Origin: Paramesorhizobium endophyticum
GTDB lineage: Bacteria; Pseudomonadota; Alphaproteobacteria; Rhizobiales; Rhizobiaceae
Direction of reading: 5' to 3'
NCBI RefSeq assembly: GCF_014640615.1
Contig: NZ_BMHH01000008.1
Span: 1 to 64,000 of the forward strand
DNA: 64,000 nt
Shown here: positions 1-8,029 of the stretch, in pieces
How the letters are laid out: each line of letters opens with the position of its first letter
How positions within the stretch are numbered: position 1 is the stretch's first letter
Program-made: the position numbers and the translations under genes
Notes under the pieces: model-generated
The model's input: only the letters and a program-made list of their open reading frames with translations
What the model was told of the DNA's origin: nothing
Databases searched by the model: none

Positions 1-61
1 GCTACCCCTTACCCGGGCCGGACTTTCACCGGCTGGAACGCGCCAGCTTCGCCTGGCGCAC
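1..61 (-). mobile_element. 5' end of a putative group II intron (runs off the window)
   Basis: Read on the minus strand, the reading frame of the GntR gene stops matching its family exactly where the sequence becomes GTGCGCC, the canonical GUGYG-type 5' boundary of bacterial group II introns. A GC-rich stem (CCAGGCGAAGCTGG) and a CCGG-GTGAAAGT-CCGG element follow, as expected for the start of intron domain I. Only 61 bases are in the window, so the RNA core, the intron-encoded reverse transcriptase and the 3' exon cannot be seen. An alternative is a rearrangement breakpoint. The boundary and stems are seen directly; the intron identity rests on recalled family consensus. Confidence 0.7.
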
Positions 62-261
62 CAGAAAAATCCCTTGCCCGGCTGAAAGTCGATCAGTTGT
101 TCGGCAACCAGCCGATTCAGCGCTTCGCGCAGCGGTGTGCGGCTGGCATCCAGCTCACGCGCCAGCATCACTTCGTTAAGACGCTCGCCCGGACGAAGGC
201 GGAAGTTCACCGTCATTTCCTTCAGTTGCGCGTATAGAGCCTCGACCCGTCCCTCGCTCAT
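62..261 (-). CDS. GntR/FadR-type regulator, N-terminal exon, interrupted
   Basis: This exon encodes about 66 residues of a GntR-family winged helix-turn-helix. It carries the typical LRPGERLNE segment, the recognition helix region ASRTPLREALNRL and the wing ending QPGKGFF. The start ATG at 261 follows a GGAGCAGGA ribosome-binding site. In the family the next residues are usually CRSL or VR, leading into a ligand-binding FCD domain, but here the gene is cut inside that codon by an intron-like sequence, so no effector domain is visible. It is divergent from the TPP-enzyme operon at 388 and probably controls it. Whether a full protein is made depends on splicing that cannot be judged here. Confidence 0.75.
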
Positions 262-292
262 TCCTGCTCCTCGGATAAATTGGTCTGGCTTC

Positions 293-337
293 TTGACATA
301 GGCAGCGGTGATATTCAACATGCAGTTCTGTATACAG
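293..337 (+). promoter_or_regulatory. Putative promoter and GntR operator
   Basis: The divergent intergenic region holds TTGACA at 293-298 with a weak -10-like CAACAT at 316-321 (17-bp spacer). Just downstream, at 328-337, is the perfect 10-bp palindrome CTGTATACAG. Short palindromes of the form TGTATACA are typical GntR/FadR operators, and this one would overlap the transcription start of the 388 operon. The sequence elements are seen; their function is inferred. Confidence 0.45.
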
Positions 338-387
338 CGCCGCATTCAGAATTTCCAGTAACCAATTTGCAAAGGACTGCTCCTTCA

Positions 388-2091
388 ATGACAGACCAAA
401 GCCGCCCCAACACGCTGACAGCCGCCGAAGCGATGGTGCGCATGCTTGAAGCTCATGGGGTCACCCACATGTTCGGCCTATGTGGCGATACGACCTTGCC
501 CTTCTACGATGCCCTGGCGACCGTCGACCACGGCATTACCCACATTTTGACCCGCGACGAGCGCCATGCCGGCTACATGGCCGATGGCTATGCCCGGGTC
601 ACCGGAAAACCGGGCGTCTGCGAAGGGCCTTCCGGAGGTGGCGCTACCTATATCCTGCCTGGCCTGGTCGAGGCCAACGAGAGCTCGATCCCGATCCTGG
701 CCATTACAAGCGATATCTCCACGAATTCGCGCGGACGCTATCCGCTGACCGAACTGAACCAGGTGGGGCTGATGCGACCGCTGACCAAATGGAACGCCTC
801 GATCGATGATCCCGCAAGACTGCCGGCCATGGTGCGCGCAGCCTTTCGGGCGATGACCACCGGCAGGCCCGGTTCGGCCCATATCGCCTTTCCGTTCGAT
901 ACGCAGAAGGGCCCGTCCGACCCCACCGAAATCTGGGCCGACCACCACCATTGCGTCTATCCGACGGAGCGCTCCGCACCCGATCCGAAAGCCATCCGCG
1001 ATGCCGCCGACGCCCTGCTGTCGGCGAAATCGGCGGTTGCGATCTGCGGCGGCGGTCCGGTGATCGCGGGCGCCGAGGCCGAACTGCTGCGTCTGGCACG
1101 CCTTCTGGACCTTCCGGTGGCCACCACCGTCTCCGGCCAAGGGTCGATAGCCGAGATCGATCCCCTCGCAGTCGGCGTCGTCGGCTCCAATGGCGGAGTG
1201 CCCTCCACGCGTGCCGTCGTCGATGAGGCCGATCTCGTGCTTTTCATCGGCTGCCGGGCAGGCTCGGTCACCACCGAACGGTGGCAATCGCCCAAGAAGC
1301 ACACCCGGATCGTCCATATCGACAGCGACCCGCTGGTCATCAGCGCCAATTATCAGACGGAAGTGGCCATCTGCGCCGACGCCAGGCTGGCGCTGGCTGC
1401 CCTCTGCGAGGAGCTGGAAAGCCGTGACGTCGCCATTTCCCAGAGCGGCGCTGCGCGCGCCAAACGCGCCTGGGACCTGAAACTTGCCGCCTTCTCGCCG
1501 TTGGCCTCATCCACTGATCGCCCGATCAGGCCGGAAAGGGTGATCGCGGCACTCAGTTCTCTGCTCGGCGACGATGCGATCATCGTCGCCGACCCCGGTA
1601 CGCCTTGTCCATATTTCTCCGCCCATTATCGTTGGCGCAAATCCGGGCGCAACTTTATCACCAACCGCGCCCATGGGGCGCTCGGCTATGCGCTTGCCGC
1701 CTCGATGGGCGCCCATGTCGGTCGTCCAGACGTAAAGACGGTTGCCGTCATGGGCGACGGCTCTTTCGGCTTTTGCTGCGGCGAATTCGAAACCATCGTT
1801 CGTGAAAAGATGCCTATCACCGCGATCGTCTTTTCCAACGCCACCTATGGCTGGATCAAGGCCGGCCAGAATACTGGCTTCGGAAAGCGGTTCTACAATG
1901 TCGACTTCAACCGCACGGACCATGCCGCAGTCGCTAGTGCCTTCGGCGTCAAGTCGTTTCGGGTGGAGGACCCCGAGATGTTGATCCCGGTGCTCAGAGA
2001 GGCCATTGCGTATGACGGCCCGACGCTCGTCGATATCATTGCCCAGCCGCTGCACGAAGCTGCCGCACCGGTCAGCGAGTGGGTTGCCTGA
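388..2091 (+). CDS. Thiamine-diphosphate-dependent enzyme (acetolactate synthase/decarboxylase family)
   Basis: This 567-residue cytoplasmic enzyme has the three-domain layout of the ALS/benzoylformate-decarboxylase/sulfoacetaldehyde-acetyltransferase superfamily. The catalytic Glu lies in RDERHAGYMADGYAR (about residue 58). The central FAD/nucleotide-like domain spans about 190-330, and the ThDP/Mg motif GDGS starts near residue 456, with the second ligand Asn about 28 residues later (FSNATYG). The start at 388 follows AAAGGA; an in-frame upstream start at 280 lacks a site and would cover the promoter. It is the first gene of the operon and overlaps the next by one base (TGATG). With an amine/amino-acid oxidase next to it, it may act on the resulting 2-oxo acid. 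The substrate cannot be read from the sequence. Confidence 0.85.
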   Translation: MTDQSRPNTLTAAEAMVRMLEAHGVTHMFGLCGDTTLPFYDALATVDHGITHILTRDERHAGYMADGYARVTGKPGVCEGPSGGGATYILPGLVEANESSIPILAITSDISTNSRGRYPLTELNQVGLMRPLTKWNASIDDPARLPAMVRAAFRAMTTGRPGSAHIAFPFDTQKGPSDPTEIWADHHHCVYPTERSAPDPKAIRDAADALLSAKSAVAICGGGPVIAGAEAELLRLARLLDLPVATTVSGQGSIAEIDPLAVGVVGSNGGVPSTRAVVDEADLVLFIGCRAGSVTTERWQSPKKHTRIVHIDSDPLVISANYQTEVAICADARLALAALCEELESRDVAISQSGAARAKRAWDLKLAAFSPLASSTDRPIRPERVIAALSSLLGDDAIIVADPGTPCPYFSAHYRWRKSGRNFITNRAHGALGYALAASMGAHVGRPDVKTVAVMGDGSFGFCCGEFETIVREKMPITAIVFSNATYGWIKAGQNTGFGKRFYNVDFNRTDHAAVASAFGVKSFRVEDPEMLIPVLREAIAYDGPTLVDIIAQPLHEAAAPVSEWVA

Positions 2092-3344
2092 TGGCAATAG
2101 CCGAACCCAGACATGTCGTGATCGTTGGAGCAGGAATAGTCGGTGTCTCGACCGCCGTCTGGCTGCAACGCGCCGGCCATCGGGTGACGCTTATCGATCG
2201 GCTGGGAGTCGCCGAACGCACAAGCTACGGCAATGGGGGCGTTCTGGCCTCCTGCTCGATCGTGCCGGTAACGGTTCCGGGTCTTATGCGCAAGGCGCCG
2301 CGCATGTTGTTCGACCGTAGCCAGCCATTGTTCCTGCGCTGGCCCTATCTGCCGAAGCTGGCGCCTTGGCTGGTTCGTTATCTCAGTCATTGCAATGCGA
2401 AGGATGTCGAACGCATTGCCATGGCTATTCACGGCATTGTTGGAGACAGCCTTTCCGACCATCAGGCGCTTTCGGTCGGAACGGGCGCGCAACGATACCT
2501 GATCCCCTCGGATTACGTCTTCGTCTACAGCGACCGCGCCCATTTCGCGCAAGATGCCTTCGGCTGGGGCATCCGCAAGGCCCATGGCATTGCCTGGGAG
2601 GAACTGGAAGGGAGCGCGCTCCAGGACTATGATCCGAGCTTTTCGCCGATGCTCGGCTTCGGCGCGCGGCTTGGTGGGCATGGGTTGATCTCGGATCCAG
2701 GTGCCTATGTGAAAGCGCTCGCCGCCCATGCGCAGGCAGGCGGCGCCACCTTCCGAAAGGGCGACGTCAGCGATGTTGTCCACGCGCAAGGCAAGGTCAG
2801 CGGCGTTCGCCTCGGTGGCGAGACGCTGATCTGCGACGATGTAGTGATCGCCACCGGTGCCTGGTCGAAACCGCTTGCGCGAATGCTCGGACTTGACGTG
2901 CCTCTCGAAAGCGAACGCGGTTATCACATCGAATTGCTGGAACCCAATATCATGCCCCGTTCGCCGGTGATGATGGCAGCCGGAAAATTTGTGGTGACGC
3001 CGATGGAGAGCCGCATACGTCTGGCTGGCATTGTTGAATTCGGCGGACTCAATGCGCCCGCTTCGCGCCCCCCGTTCGACCTTCTGATGCGCAATATCAA
3101 GGCTGCGATGCCAACTCTTACCTGGAAAGGCACCCGGGAATGGATGGGGCATAGGCCGGCACCAGCGGATTCAATTCCCGTAATTGGTGCGGTACCGACG
3201 ATTTCCGGCGCCTGGCTCGGCTTCGGCCATCATCATATCGGCTTGACCGGCGGACCCAAGACCGGTCGGCTACTCGCGCAGATGATCTGCGGACAGAAAA
3301 CAAAACTCGACCTTGCACCATATGCGCCAATCCGATTTCAATAA
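2091..3344 (+). CDS. FAD-dependent oxidoreductase, DadA/DAO family
   Basis: This 417-residue protein opens with the Rossmann dinucleotide motif VIVGAGIVGVSTA and an acidic strand end (LIDR), and closes with the DAO-family C-terminal segment around GHRPAPADSIPVIG and GHHHIGLTGGPKTG that contacts the flavin. D-amino acid dehydrogenases and related amine oxidases share this layout. It probably oxidises an imported amino or imino compound to a 2-oxo acid plus ammonium. It is translationally coupled to the upstream ThDP enzyme and precedes the TRAP importer. No signal peptide is seen, so it is cytoplasmic or on the inner face of the membrane. The specific substrate is unknown. Confidence 0.85.
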   Translation: MAIAEPRHVVIVGAGIVGVSTAVWLQRAGHRVTLIDRLGVAERTSYGNGGVLASCSIVPVTVPGLMRKAPRMLFDRSQPLFLRWPYLPKLAPWLVRYLSHCNAKDVERIAMAIHGIVGDSLSDHQALSVGTGAQRYLIPSDYVFVYSDRAHFAQDAFGWGIRKAHGIAWEELEGSALQDYDPSFSPMLGFGARLGGHGLISDPGAYVKALAAHAQAGGATFRKGDVSDVVHAQGKVSGVRLGGETLICDDVVIATGAWSKPLARMLGLDVPLESERGYHIELLEPNIMPRSPVMMAAGKFVVTPMESRIRLAGIVEFGGLNAPASRPPFDLLMRNIKAAMPTLTWKGTREWMGHRPAPADSIPVIGAVPTISGAWLGFGHHHIGLTGGPKTGRLLAQMICGQKTKLDLAPYAPIRFQ

Positions 3345-3374
3345 TGCCACGAACAAAAAAGGGGAATTTTACAA

Positions 3375-4349
3375 ATGAAAAAAATGACTTCGGTTCTTGC
3401 CGGCACCGCATGCAGCCTGACATTGGCTACATCGGCCTTCGCCGAAAAGTGGGATATGCCGGTTGCCTACCCGGCCACCAATTTTCACACCGAAACGGCC
3501 GTAGCCTTCACCAAATGCGTAGCCGACAGCACCAAGGGCGGTCTCGAGATCGTCACCCATGCCAACGGCTCGCTATTTGCCGGCAACGACATCAAGCGGG
3601 CGGTACAGACCGGGCAGGCACCGATCGGCGAACGCCTGCTTTCGGCGCATGCCAATGAAAACCCGCTGTTTGCCGTCGATTCCATTCCTTTCCTTGCCAG
3701 TTCCTTCGACGCTTCCAACAAGCTCTGGTCGGCGGCACGCGAGAAGGTCAGCGCCGCGCTCGAAGCCCAGAACCTGATCTATGTCTATGCCGTTCCGTGG
3801 GCGCCACAGGGGCTCTTTACAAAAAAGCCAGTCGCTTCGGCCGCCGACCTCAAGGGTGTGAAATTCCGCGCCTATAATGCGGCGACCGCCCGTATCGCCG
3901 AGCTTGCCGGTATGGTGCCGGTGCAGATCGAGGCAGCCGAACTCAGCCAGGCGCTGGCGACCGGAATTGCCGACAGTTTCGTCTCCTCAGGCTCGACAGG
4001 CGTGGATTCCAAGGTCTGGGATAGCCTGAAATATTTCTACGACGTCCAGGCCTGGTTGCCGCGCAATGTCGTCTTCGTCAATAAAGGGGCATATGACGGA
4101 CTCGACGACGCCTCCAAGAAGGCGTTGATGGATTGCGGCGCCAAGGCGGCGGAGGCCGGGGAAGCCACGTCCAGGAAACTTACGGCCCAATACCTCAAGA
4201 CGTTCGCCGAAAACGGCATGACGGTTAGCGATCCCACCGCACAGTTGAAGAACGACCTCCACGGTTATGGCGCGACGATGACGGACGAGTGGCTGGCCAA
4301 GGCCGGGGCCGACGGCAAGGCGATCATCGACGCCTACAAGGCGAAGTAA
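3375..4349 (+). CDS. TRAP transporter substrate-binding protein, DctP family
   Basis: This 324-residue periplasmic protein begins with a Sec signal peptide (MKKMTSVLAG...ATSAFA, cleavage near residue 23). The DctP core includes the substrate-carboxylate-binding Arg region KFRAYNAATARIAELAG and the domain-closing segment ALATGIADSFVSSG. An AAGGGGAA ribosome-binding site sits upstream of the start. It feeds the DctQ and DctM genes that follow, after a 67-base gap containing a strong hairpin. The ligand is probably an organic acid, amino acid or sulfonate, since DctP proteins usually bind a carboxylate or sulfonate through the conserved Arg. The identity is not determinable here. Confidence 0.92.
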   Translation: MKKMTSVLAGTACSLTLATSAFAEKWDMPVAYPATNFHTETAVAFTKCVADSTKGGLEIVTHANGSLFAGNDIKRAVQTGQAPIGERLLSAHANENPLFAVDSIPFLASSFDASNKLWSAAREKVSAALEAQNLIYVYAVPWAPQGLFTKKPVASAADLKGVKFRAYNAATARIAELAGMVPVQIEAAELSQALATGIADSFVSSGSTGVDSKVWDSLKYFYDVQAWLPRNVVFVNKGAYDGLDDASKKALMDCGAKAAEAGEATSRKLTAQYLKTFAENGMTVSDPTAQLKNDLHGYGATMTDEWLAKAGADGKAIIDAYKAK

Positions 4350-4366
4350 CCCTTGGGCAAGACAAT

Positions 4367-4389
4367 GCCCGGCGGGTCCTCTGCCGGGC
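4367..4389 (+). promoter_or_regulatory. Hairpin between dctP-type and dctQ-type genes
   Basis: A perfect inverted repeat GCCCGGC / GCCGGGC with a 9-base loop lies just after the binding-protein stop codon, followed by TTACCTTTCT. It may act as a partial terminator or 3'-end stabiliser that leaves the binding-protein mRNA more abundant than the permease mRNA. The repeat is seen; the role is inferred. Confidence 0.6.
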
Positions 4390-4416
4390 TTACCTTTCTC
4401 TGCTCAAGGGGCCACC

Positions 4417-4956
4417 ATGTACGGATCAACTCGCAAGAACCCGGTGCGCCTGGTTCTCGATCGCCTTTATAATGCAGCTGGCGTCGTTTCTGCCTTGTGC
4501 CTGGTCGCCATTCTGCTGGTCATCGTCGCGCAGATGGTGGCACGCTGGTCGAGCCTGACCTTTCCAGGCAGTGCCGAATATGCCGGCTATCTGATGGCCT
4601 CGGCATCGTTCCTCGCCTTTGCCCACGCCCTTAATCACGGCGCTCATATCCGCGTCAACCTGCTCCTGACTGCCTTGGGCCGGTACAAGTTCTGGGGTGA
4701 GCTCTGGTGCCTGACGGTAGCCACCGCCGCCTCGACCTATGTCGCCTGGTATGCAGTCAAGCTGGTCTACTGGTCGCGCAAGCTCGGTGATATCAGCCAG
4801 GGCCAGGATGAAAGCATGATGTGGATCGTGCAATCGCCAATGGCGGCCGGTGCCATCCTGCTGGCCATCTGCTTTGCCGACAATCTTCTTACGCTCATCA
4901 TGACCGGCAGGGATAATATCGCAACCGACCTGGCTGAACAAAGCCACGGCGAATAG
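4417..4956 (+). CDS. TRAP transporter small permease, DctQ family
   Basis: This 179-residue integral membrane protein has four predicted hydrophobic segments (about residues 20-42, 55-75, 93-115 and 140-162), the usual DctQ topology. It contains the family-typical SLTFPGSAEYAGYLMASASFLA and HGAHIRVNLLL stretches in the middle. DctQ scaffolds the large permease DctM, encoded 10 bases downstream. Together with the binding protein it forms a Na+- or H+-coupled secondary importer. It lies between the binding-protein gene and DctM in the same operon as the ThDP enzyme and oxidase, which points to a role in bringing in their substrate. Confidence 0.9.
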   Translation: MYGSTRKNPVRLVLDRLYNAAGVVSALCLVAILLVIVAQMVARWSSLTFPGSAEYAGYLMASASFLAFAHALNHGAHIRVNLLLTALGRYKFWGELWCLTVATAASTYVAWYAVKLVYWSRKLGDISQGQDESMMWIVQSPMAAGAILLAICFADNLLTLIMTGRDNIATDLAEQSHGE

Positions 4957-4966
4957 GGGCACCATC

Positions 4967-6283
4967 ATGATTGCAGAACTCGCCCCAGTCGCCATTTTCC
5001 TCTTCGTTCTCTTCCTTCTGCTCGGCACTGGCGTCTGGGTAGGCCTGGCGCTGCTGGGCGTTGCCTGGTTCGGGATGGAGCTATTCACCAATCGTCCGGT
5101 CGGCGACGCGATGATGACGATCATCTGGCGTTCTTCCTCTTCCTGGTCGCTGACTGCGTTGCCGCTGTTCATCTGGATGGGCGAAATCCTTTTTCGCACC
5201 CGCCTGTCAGAAGACATGTTCAAGGGGCTTTCGCCGTGGATGGCGAAGCTGCCGGGCGGCCTCCTGCACACCAATGTCGTCGGTTGCACCGTCTTTGCCG
5301 CCGTCTCCGGTTCCTCAGCGGCGACATTGACAACCGTCGGCAAGATGTCGATCCCTGAGCTCCGGCGCCGCAATTATCCCGAAAAGATGGTGATCGGCAC
5401 CCTGGCGGGGGCCGCGACCCTCGGGCTGATGATCCCGCCGTCACTGACGCTGATCGTCTACGGCGTCACGATCAATGAATCGATTACGAAGCTCTTCATC
5501 GCAGGTATCGTGCCCGGCCTGGTGCTAGCTGCCCTGTTCATGGGCTACGTCGCGATCATGGCGAAACTCTCGAAGGGCTATCATCCTGATCCCGAACCGG
5601 CGATGAGCCTCAGGCAAAAACTGGTCAATTCGCGCTTCCTTCTGCCGGTGATGTCCCTGATCCTGGTGGTCATCGGCTCGATGTATCTAGGCGTTGCCAC
5701 AGCGACCGAGGCTGCCGCCTTCGGTGTCATCGGCTCGCTGCTGCTGGCCGCGGCGCAAGGCTCATTGAACCGAAAAACGCTGATGGAAAGCCTGATGGGC
5801 GCCACGCGGACCTCAGCGATGATCGCGCTGATTCTCGCCGGCGCCTCTTTCTTGTCTTTGTCGATGGGTTTTACCGGCTTGCCGCGGGCGCTGGCCGAAT
5901 GGATCGCCTCGATGGAACTGAGCCGCTTCGAACTCCTGATGGCCCTTCTGGTGTTTTACATCGTTATCGGCTGCATTCTCGATGGCATTTCCGCAGTCGT
6001 TCTCACCATCGCTGTGGTCGAGCCGATGATCCGCCAGGCCGGTATCGATCTCATCTGGTTCGGCATCTTCATCGTCGTCGTCGTTGAAATGGCGCAGATC
6101 ACCCCGCCAATCGGCTTCAACCTGTTCGTGTTACAGGGTATGACCGGGCATGAAATGAACTTCATTGCCCGGGCAGCTTTTCCAATGTTCCTCATCATGG
6201 TGTTGATGGTCTTCATCCTGATCGCGTTTCCTGATCTCGCCACCTGGCTGCCGGAACACATGCGGCAGGGGCCGGCGGGCTAG
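4967..6283 (+). CDS. TRAP transporter large permease, DctM family
   Basis: This 438-residue membrane protein has about 12 hydrophobic segments and the conserved DctM features: the early PLFIWMGEILFRTRLSE region, the SGSSAATLTTVGKMSIPE segment (GSSAAT is a hallmark of the first half) and QITPPIGFNLFVLQGM in the second half. It forms the translocation channel of the TRAP importer with DctQ. Length matches the family (about 420-440). It is followed after 10 bases by the TauE/SafE gene, so the importer and the exporter are probably cotranscribed. Confidence 0.93.
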   Translation: MIAELAPVAIFLFVLFLLLGTGVWVGLALLGVAWFGMELFTNRPVGDAMMTIIWRSSSSWSLTALPLFIWMGEILFRTRLSEDMFKGLSPWMAKLPGGLLHTNVVGCTVFAAVSGSSAATLTTVGKMSIPELRRRNYPEKMVIGTLAGAATLGLMIPPSLTLIVYGVTINESITKLFIAGIVPGLVLAALFMGYVAIMAKLSKGYHPDPEPAMSLRQKLVNSRFLLPVMSLILVVIGSMYLGVATATEAAAFGVIGSLLLAAAQGSLNRKTLMESLMGATRTSAMIALILAGASFLSLSMGFTGLPRALAEWIASMELSRFELLMALLVFYIVIGCILDGISAVVLTIAVVEPMIRQAGIDLIWFGIFIVVVVEMAQITPPIGFNLFVLQGMTGHEMNFIARAAFPMFLIMVLMVFILIAFPDLATWLPEHMRQGPAG

Positions 6284-6293
6284 GAGCTGGCCG

Positions 6294-7028
6294 TTGATCC
6301 CCGATCTCTTTTCCTCGCCGATGCTGATGGTGGCTGTATTTGCCATCGTCATGGTTGCCGCCATCGTTCAGGCCGGACTCGGCATGGGTTTCGGGCTGAC
6401 GGCCGCGCCGCTGCTGGCGCTGATCGACCCGGCGCTGGTGCCGGCACCGGCGTTGTTTCTCGGCATGCTCACCGCAATTTGGGGGGCATGGCGCGAGCGC
6501 GATGCCATTGCCTGGAACGAAGTCAGCCTCGGAGTTGTCGGGCGGCTCTGTGGGGTAATCGCCGCGACCCTAGTGCTCACGGCGCTGCCCGACCGCCATA
6601 CGTTCATGCTGCTGTTTGGACTGATGATTGCCGCGGCGGTGCTTCTGTCGTTGATCGGTTGGCAGTTCGCTTTCAACCCTGCCACGCTGCTGGCAATGTC
6701 GGGCGTTTCTGGATTGATGGGCACCATAACGTCGGTCGGCGCCCCGCCGCTGGCGCTCATCTATCAGGGACGCTCCGCCCGTCAGGCACGCCCGACGCTG
6801 GCTGCCTTCTTTGCAATCGGCTGCATCCTGTCGCTGGGCGGACTCTATGTCAGCGGCTGGGCCGGTCTGAAGGACGCAGCGCTGGCTGCCGTGATGGTGC
6901 CGCCGATGTTGCTGGGAACGGTCGTGGCTCGCTATCTCGGTGCCCATTTCGACAAGCGGTTCCGTGTTGCGCTGTTGGCCGTTTCAGCGGCTGCCGCGCT
7001 GACGCTGATCTTGCGAGGCACGCTGTGA
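6294..7028 (+). CDS. TauE/SafE-family membrane exporter
   Basis: This 244-residue protein has about 7-8 hydrophobic segments and the repeated family motif, seen here as AGLGMGFGLTAAPLLALIDP near the N-terminus and GTITSVGAPPLALIYQG in the second half. Known members export sulfite, sulfoacetate or other organic anions. The start is taken as TTG at 6294, placed about 7 bases after AGGAG; no ATG is as well placed. It is the sixth gene of the ThDP-enzyme/TRAP operon and overlaps the next gene by four bases. Export of a by-product anion such as sulfite would fit a sulfonate pathway, but that is inference. Confidence 0.8.
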   Translation: MIPDLFSSPMLMVAVFAIVMVAAIVQAGLGMGFGLTAAPLLALIDPALVPAPALFLGMLTAIWGAWRERDAIAWNEVSLGVVGRLCGVIAATLVLTALPDRHTFMLLFGLMIAAAVLLSLIGWQFAFNPATLLAMSGVSGLMGTITSVGAPPLALIYQGRSARQARPTLAAFFAIGCILSLGGLYVSGWAGLKDAALAAVMVPPMLLGTVVARYLGAHFDKRFRVALLAVSAAAALTLILRGTL

Positions 7029-7969
7029 GCCTGCTTCATCATTTTCTGCATTTTCTCGCCCGCCATGGCCGTTACGTGCTGGTGGGCGGGCTGGTCGTGG
7101 GGATTGCATTTCCCGCACTTGCCGCCCTGCTACAGCCAATGATTCCTGAAATCGTGGCAATCATGCTGTTCGCGGCAGCGCTGCGGATCGGTCCTGCCCA
7201 GGCCTTCGGTCGCCTTGGCGACATCCGTGTCTCTCTCGGCATGGTGGCGCTTTACCAGCTGCTGCTGCCTTGCGGCCTGGCCCTGGCCTTCCTTTTCCTC
7301 GGCCTTAGCGGGCCATTGGCAACCGGCGCGGTGCTGGTAACCGCGGCCTCGCCGATTTCCGGCAGCCCCAATCTCACGCTGCTGACGGGAAACGATCCGG
7401 CACCCGCCCTGCGTTTGCTGATTACCGGCACCGCGCTTCTGCCACTGACCGTCCTGCCGGCATTCGCGTTGTGGCCGGCATTCGGCACGGCCGGCGCCGT
7501 CATCTTTGCCTCCGTCAAGCTCGTTTGCCTGATTGGCGTTGCAGCGGCCCTGGCATTCGCTATCCGGCATTTCCTTTTACCGCGGCCGGATGCGCGCACG
7601 ATTACTGCCATTGACGGCTTTTCCGCGCTGATGATGGCAATCGCGGTGATCGGCCTGACGTCAGCAATAGGCCCGGCTTTCACCAGCCGCCCGGGGGCGC
7701 TCGTCATGAACCTGCTTGCCGCCTTCGCGGTGAATTTCGGCCTGCAGGTGCTGGCCTTCAGCGTCGTGCGCGTGCGTGAGCCAGCGAAGGCCGTCGCTTA
7801 TGCGATCGTTGCCGGCAACCGCAACGCCATGCTGTTCCTAGCCGCCCTTCCGGTCGCAGCAATGGAACCGCTATTGCTGTTCATCGCCTGCTATCAGGTG
7901 CCGATGTACCTGACGCCCATCTTGCTTGGCAAACTCTACGCGGCTGATCGAGATCGGTCGTACCCTTAG
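7025..7969 (+). CDS. BASS-like (bile acid:sodium symporter-type) membrane protein
   Basis: This 314-residue membrane protein has about ten hydrophobic segments. It is probably a distant member of the bile-acid/arsenite/riboflavin transporter superfamily, with TAASPISGSPNLTLLTGND resembling the family's first crossover region and AIVAGNRNAMLFLAALP its second. The start is GTG at 7025, overlapping the TauE-type stop as GTGA; longer in-frame extensions upstream lie inside the TauE gene and are not real. It ends the operon, facing the convergent TRAP gene at 8030. It may be an alternative exporter or importer for the same pathway; the substrate is unknown. Confidence 0.65.
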   Translation: MSLLHHFLHFLARHGRYVLVGGLVVGIAFPALAALLQPMIPEIVAIMLFAAALRIGPAQAFGRLGDIRVSLGMVALYQLLLPCGLALAFLFLGLSGPLATGAVLVTAASPISGSPNLTLLTGNDPAPALRLLITGTALLPLTVLPAFALWPAFGTAGAVIFASVKLVCLIGVAAALAFAIRHFLLPRPDARTITAIDGFSALMMAIAVIGLTSAIGPAFTSRPGALVMNLLAAFAVNFGLQVLAFSVVRVREPAKAVAYAIVAGNRNAMLFLAALPVAAMEPLLLFIACYQVPMYLTPILLGKLYAADRDRSYP

Positions 7970-8029
7970 CATTGTTGCACGACCGCATCTCTCATCGCTT
8001 ATCGTAAGTGGTATTCGCCAATCGTTGGT

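Noticed and set aside
1893-3152. Long antisense open frame (minus strand) across the ThDP enzyme and oxidase genes
   Set aside because: It is a shadow of the two real genes, made possible by high GC content. It has no family features and no ribosome-binding site.
6479-7024. Upstream extension of the BASS-like gene
   Set aside because: It lies in another frame inside the TauE/SafE gene, and a GTG overlapping its stop codon is a better start.
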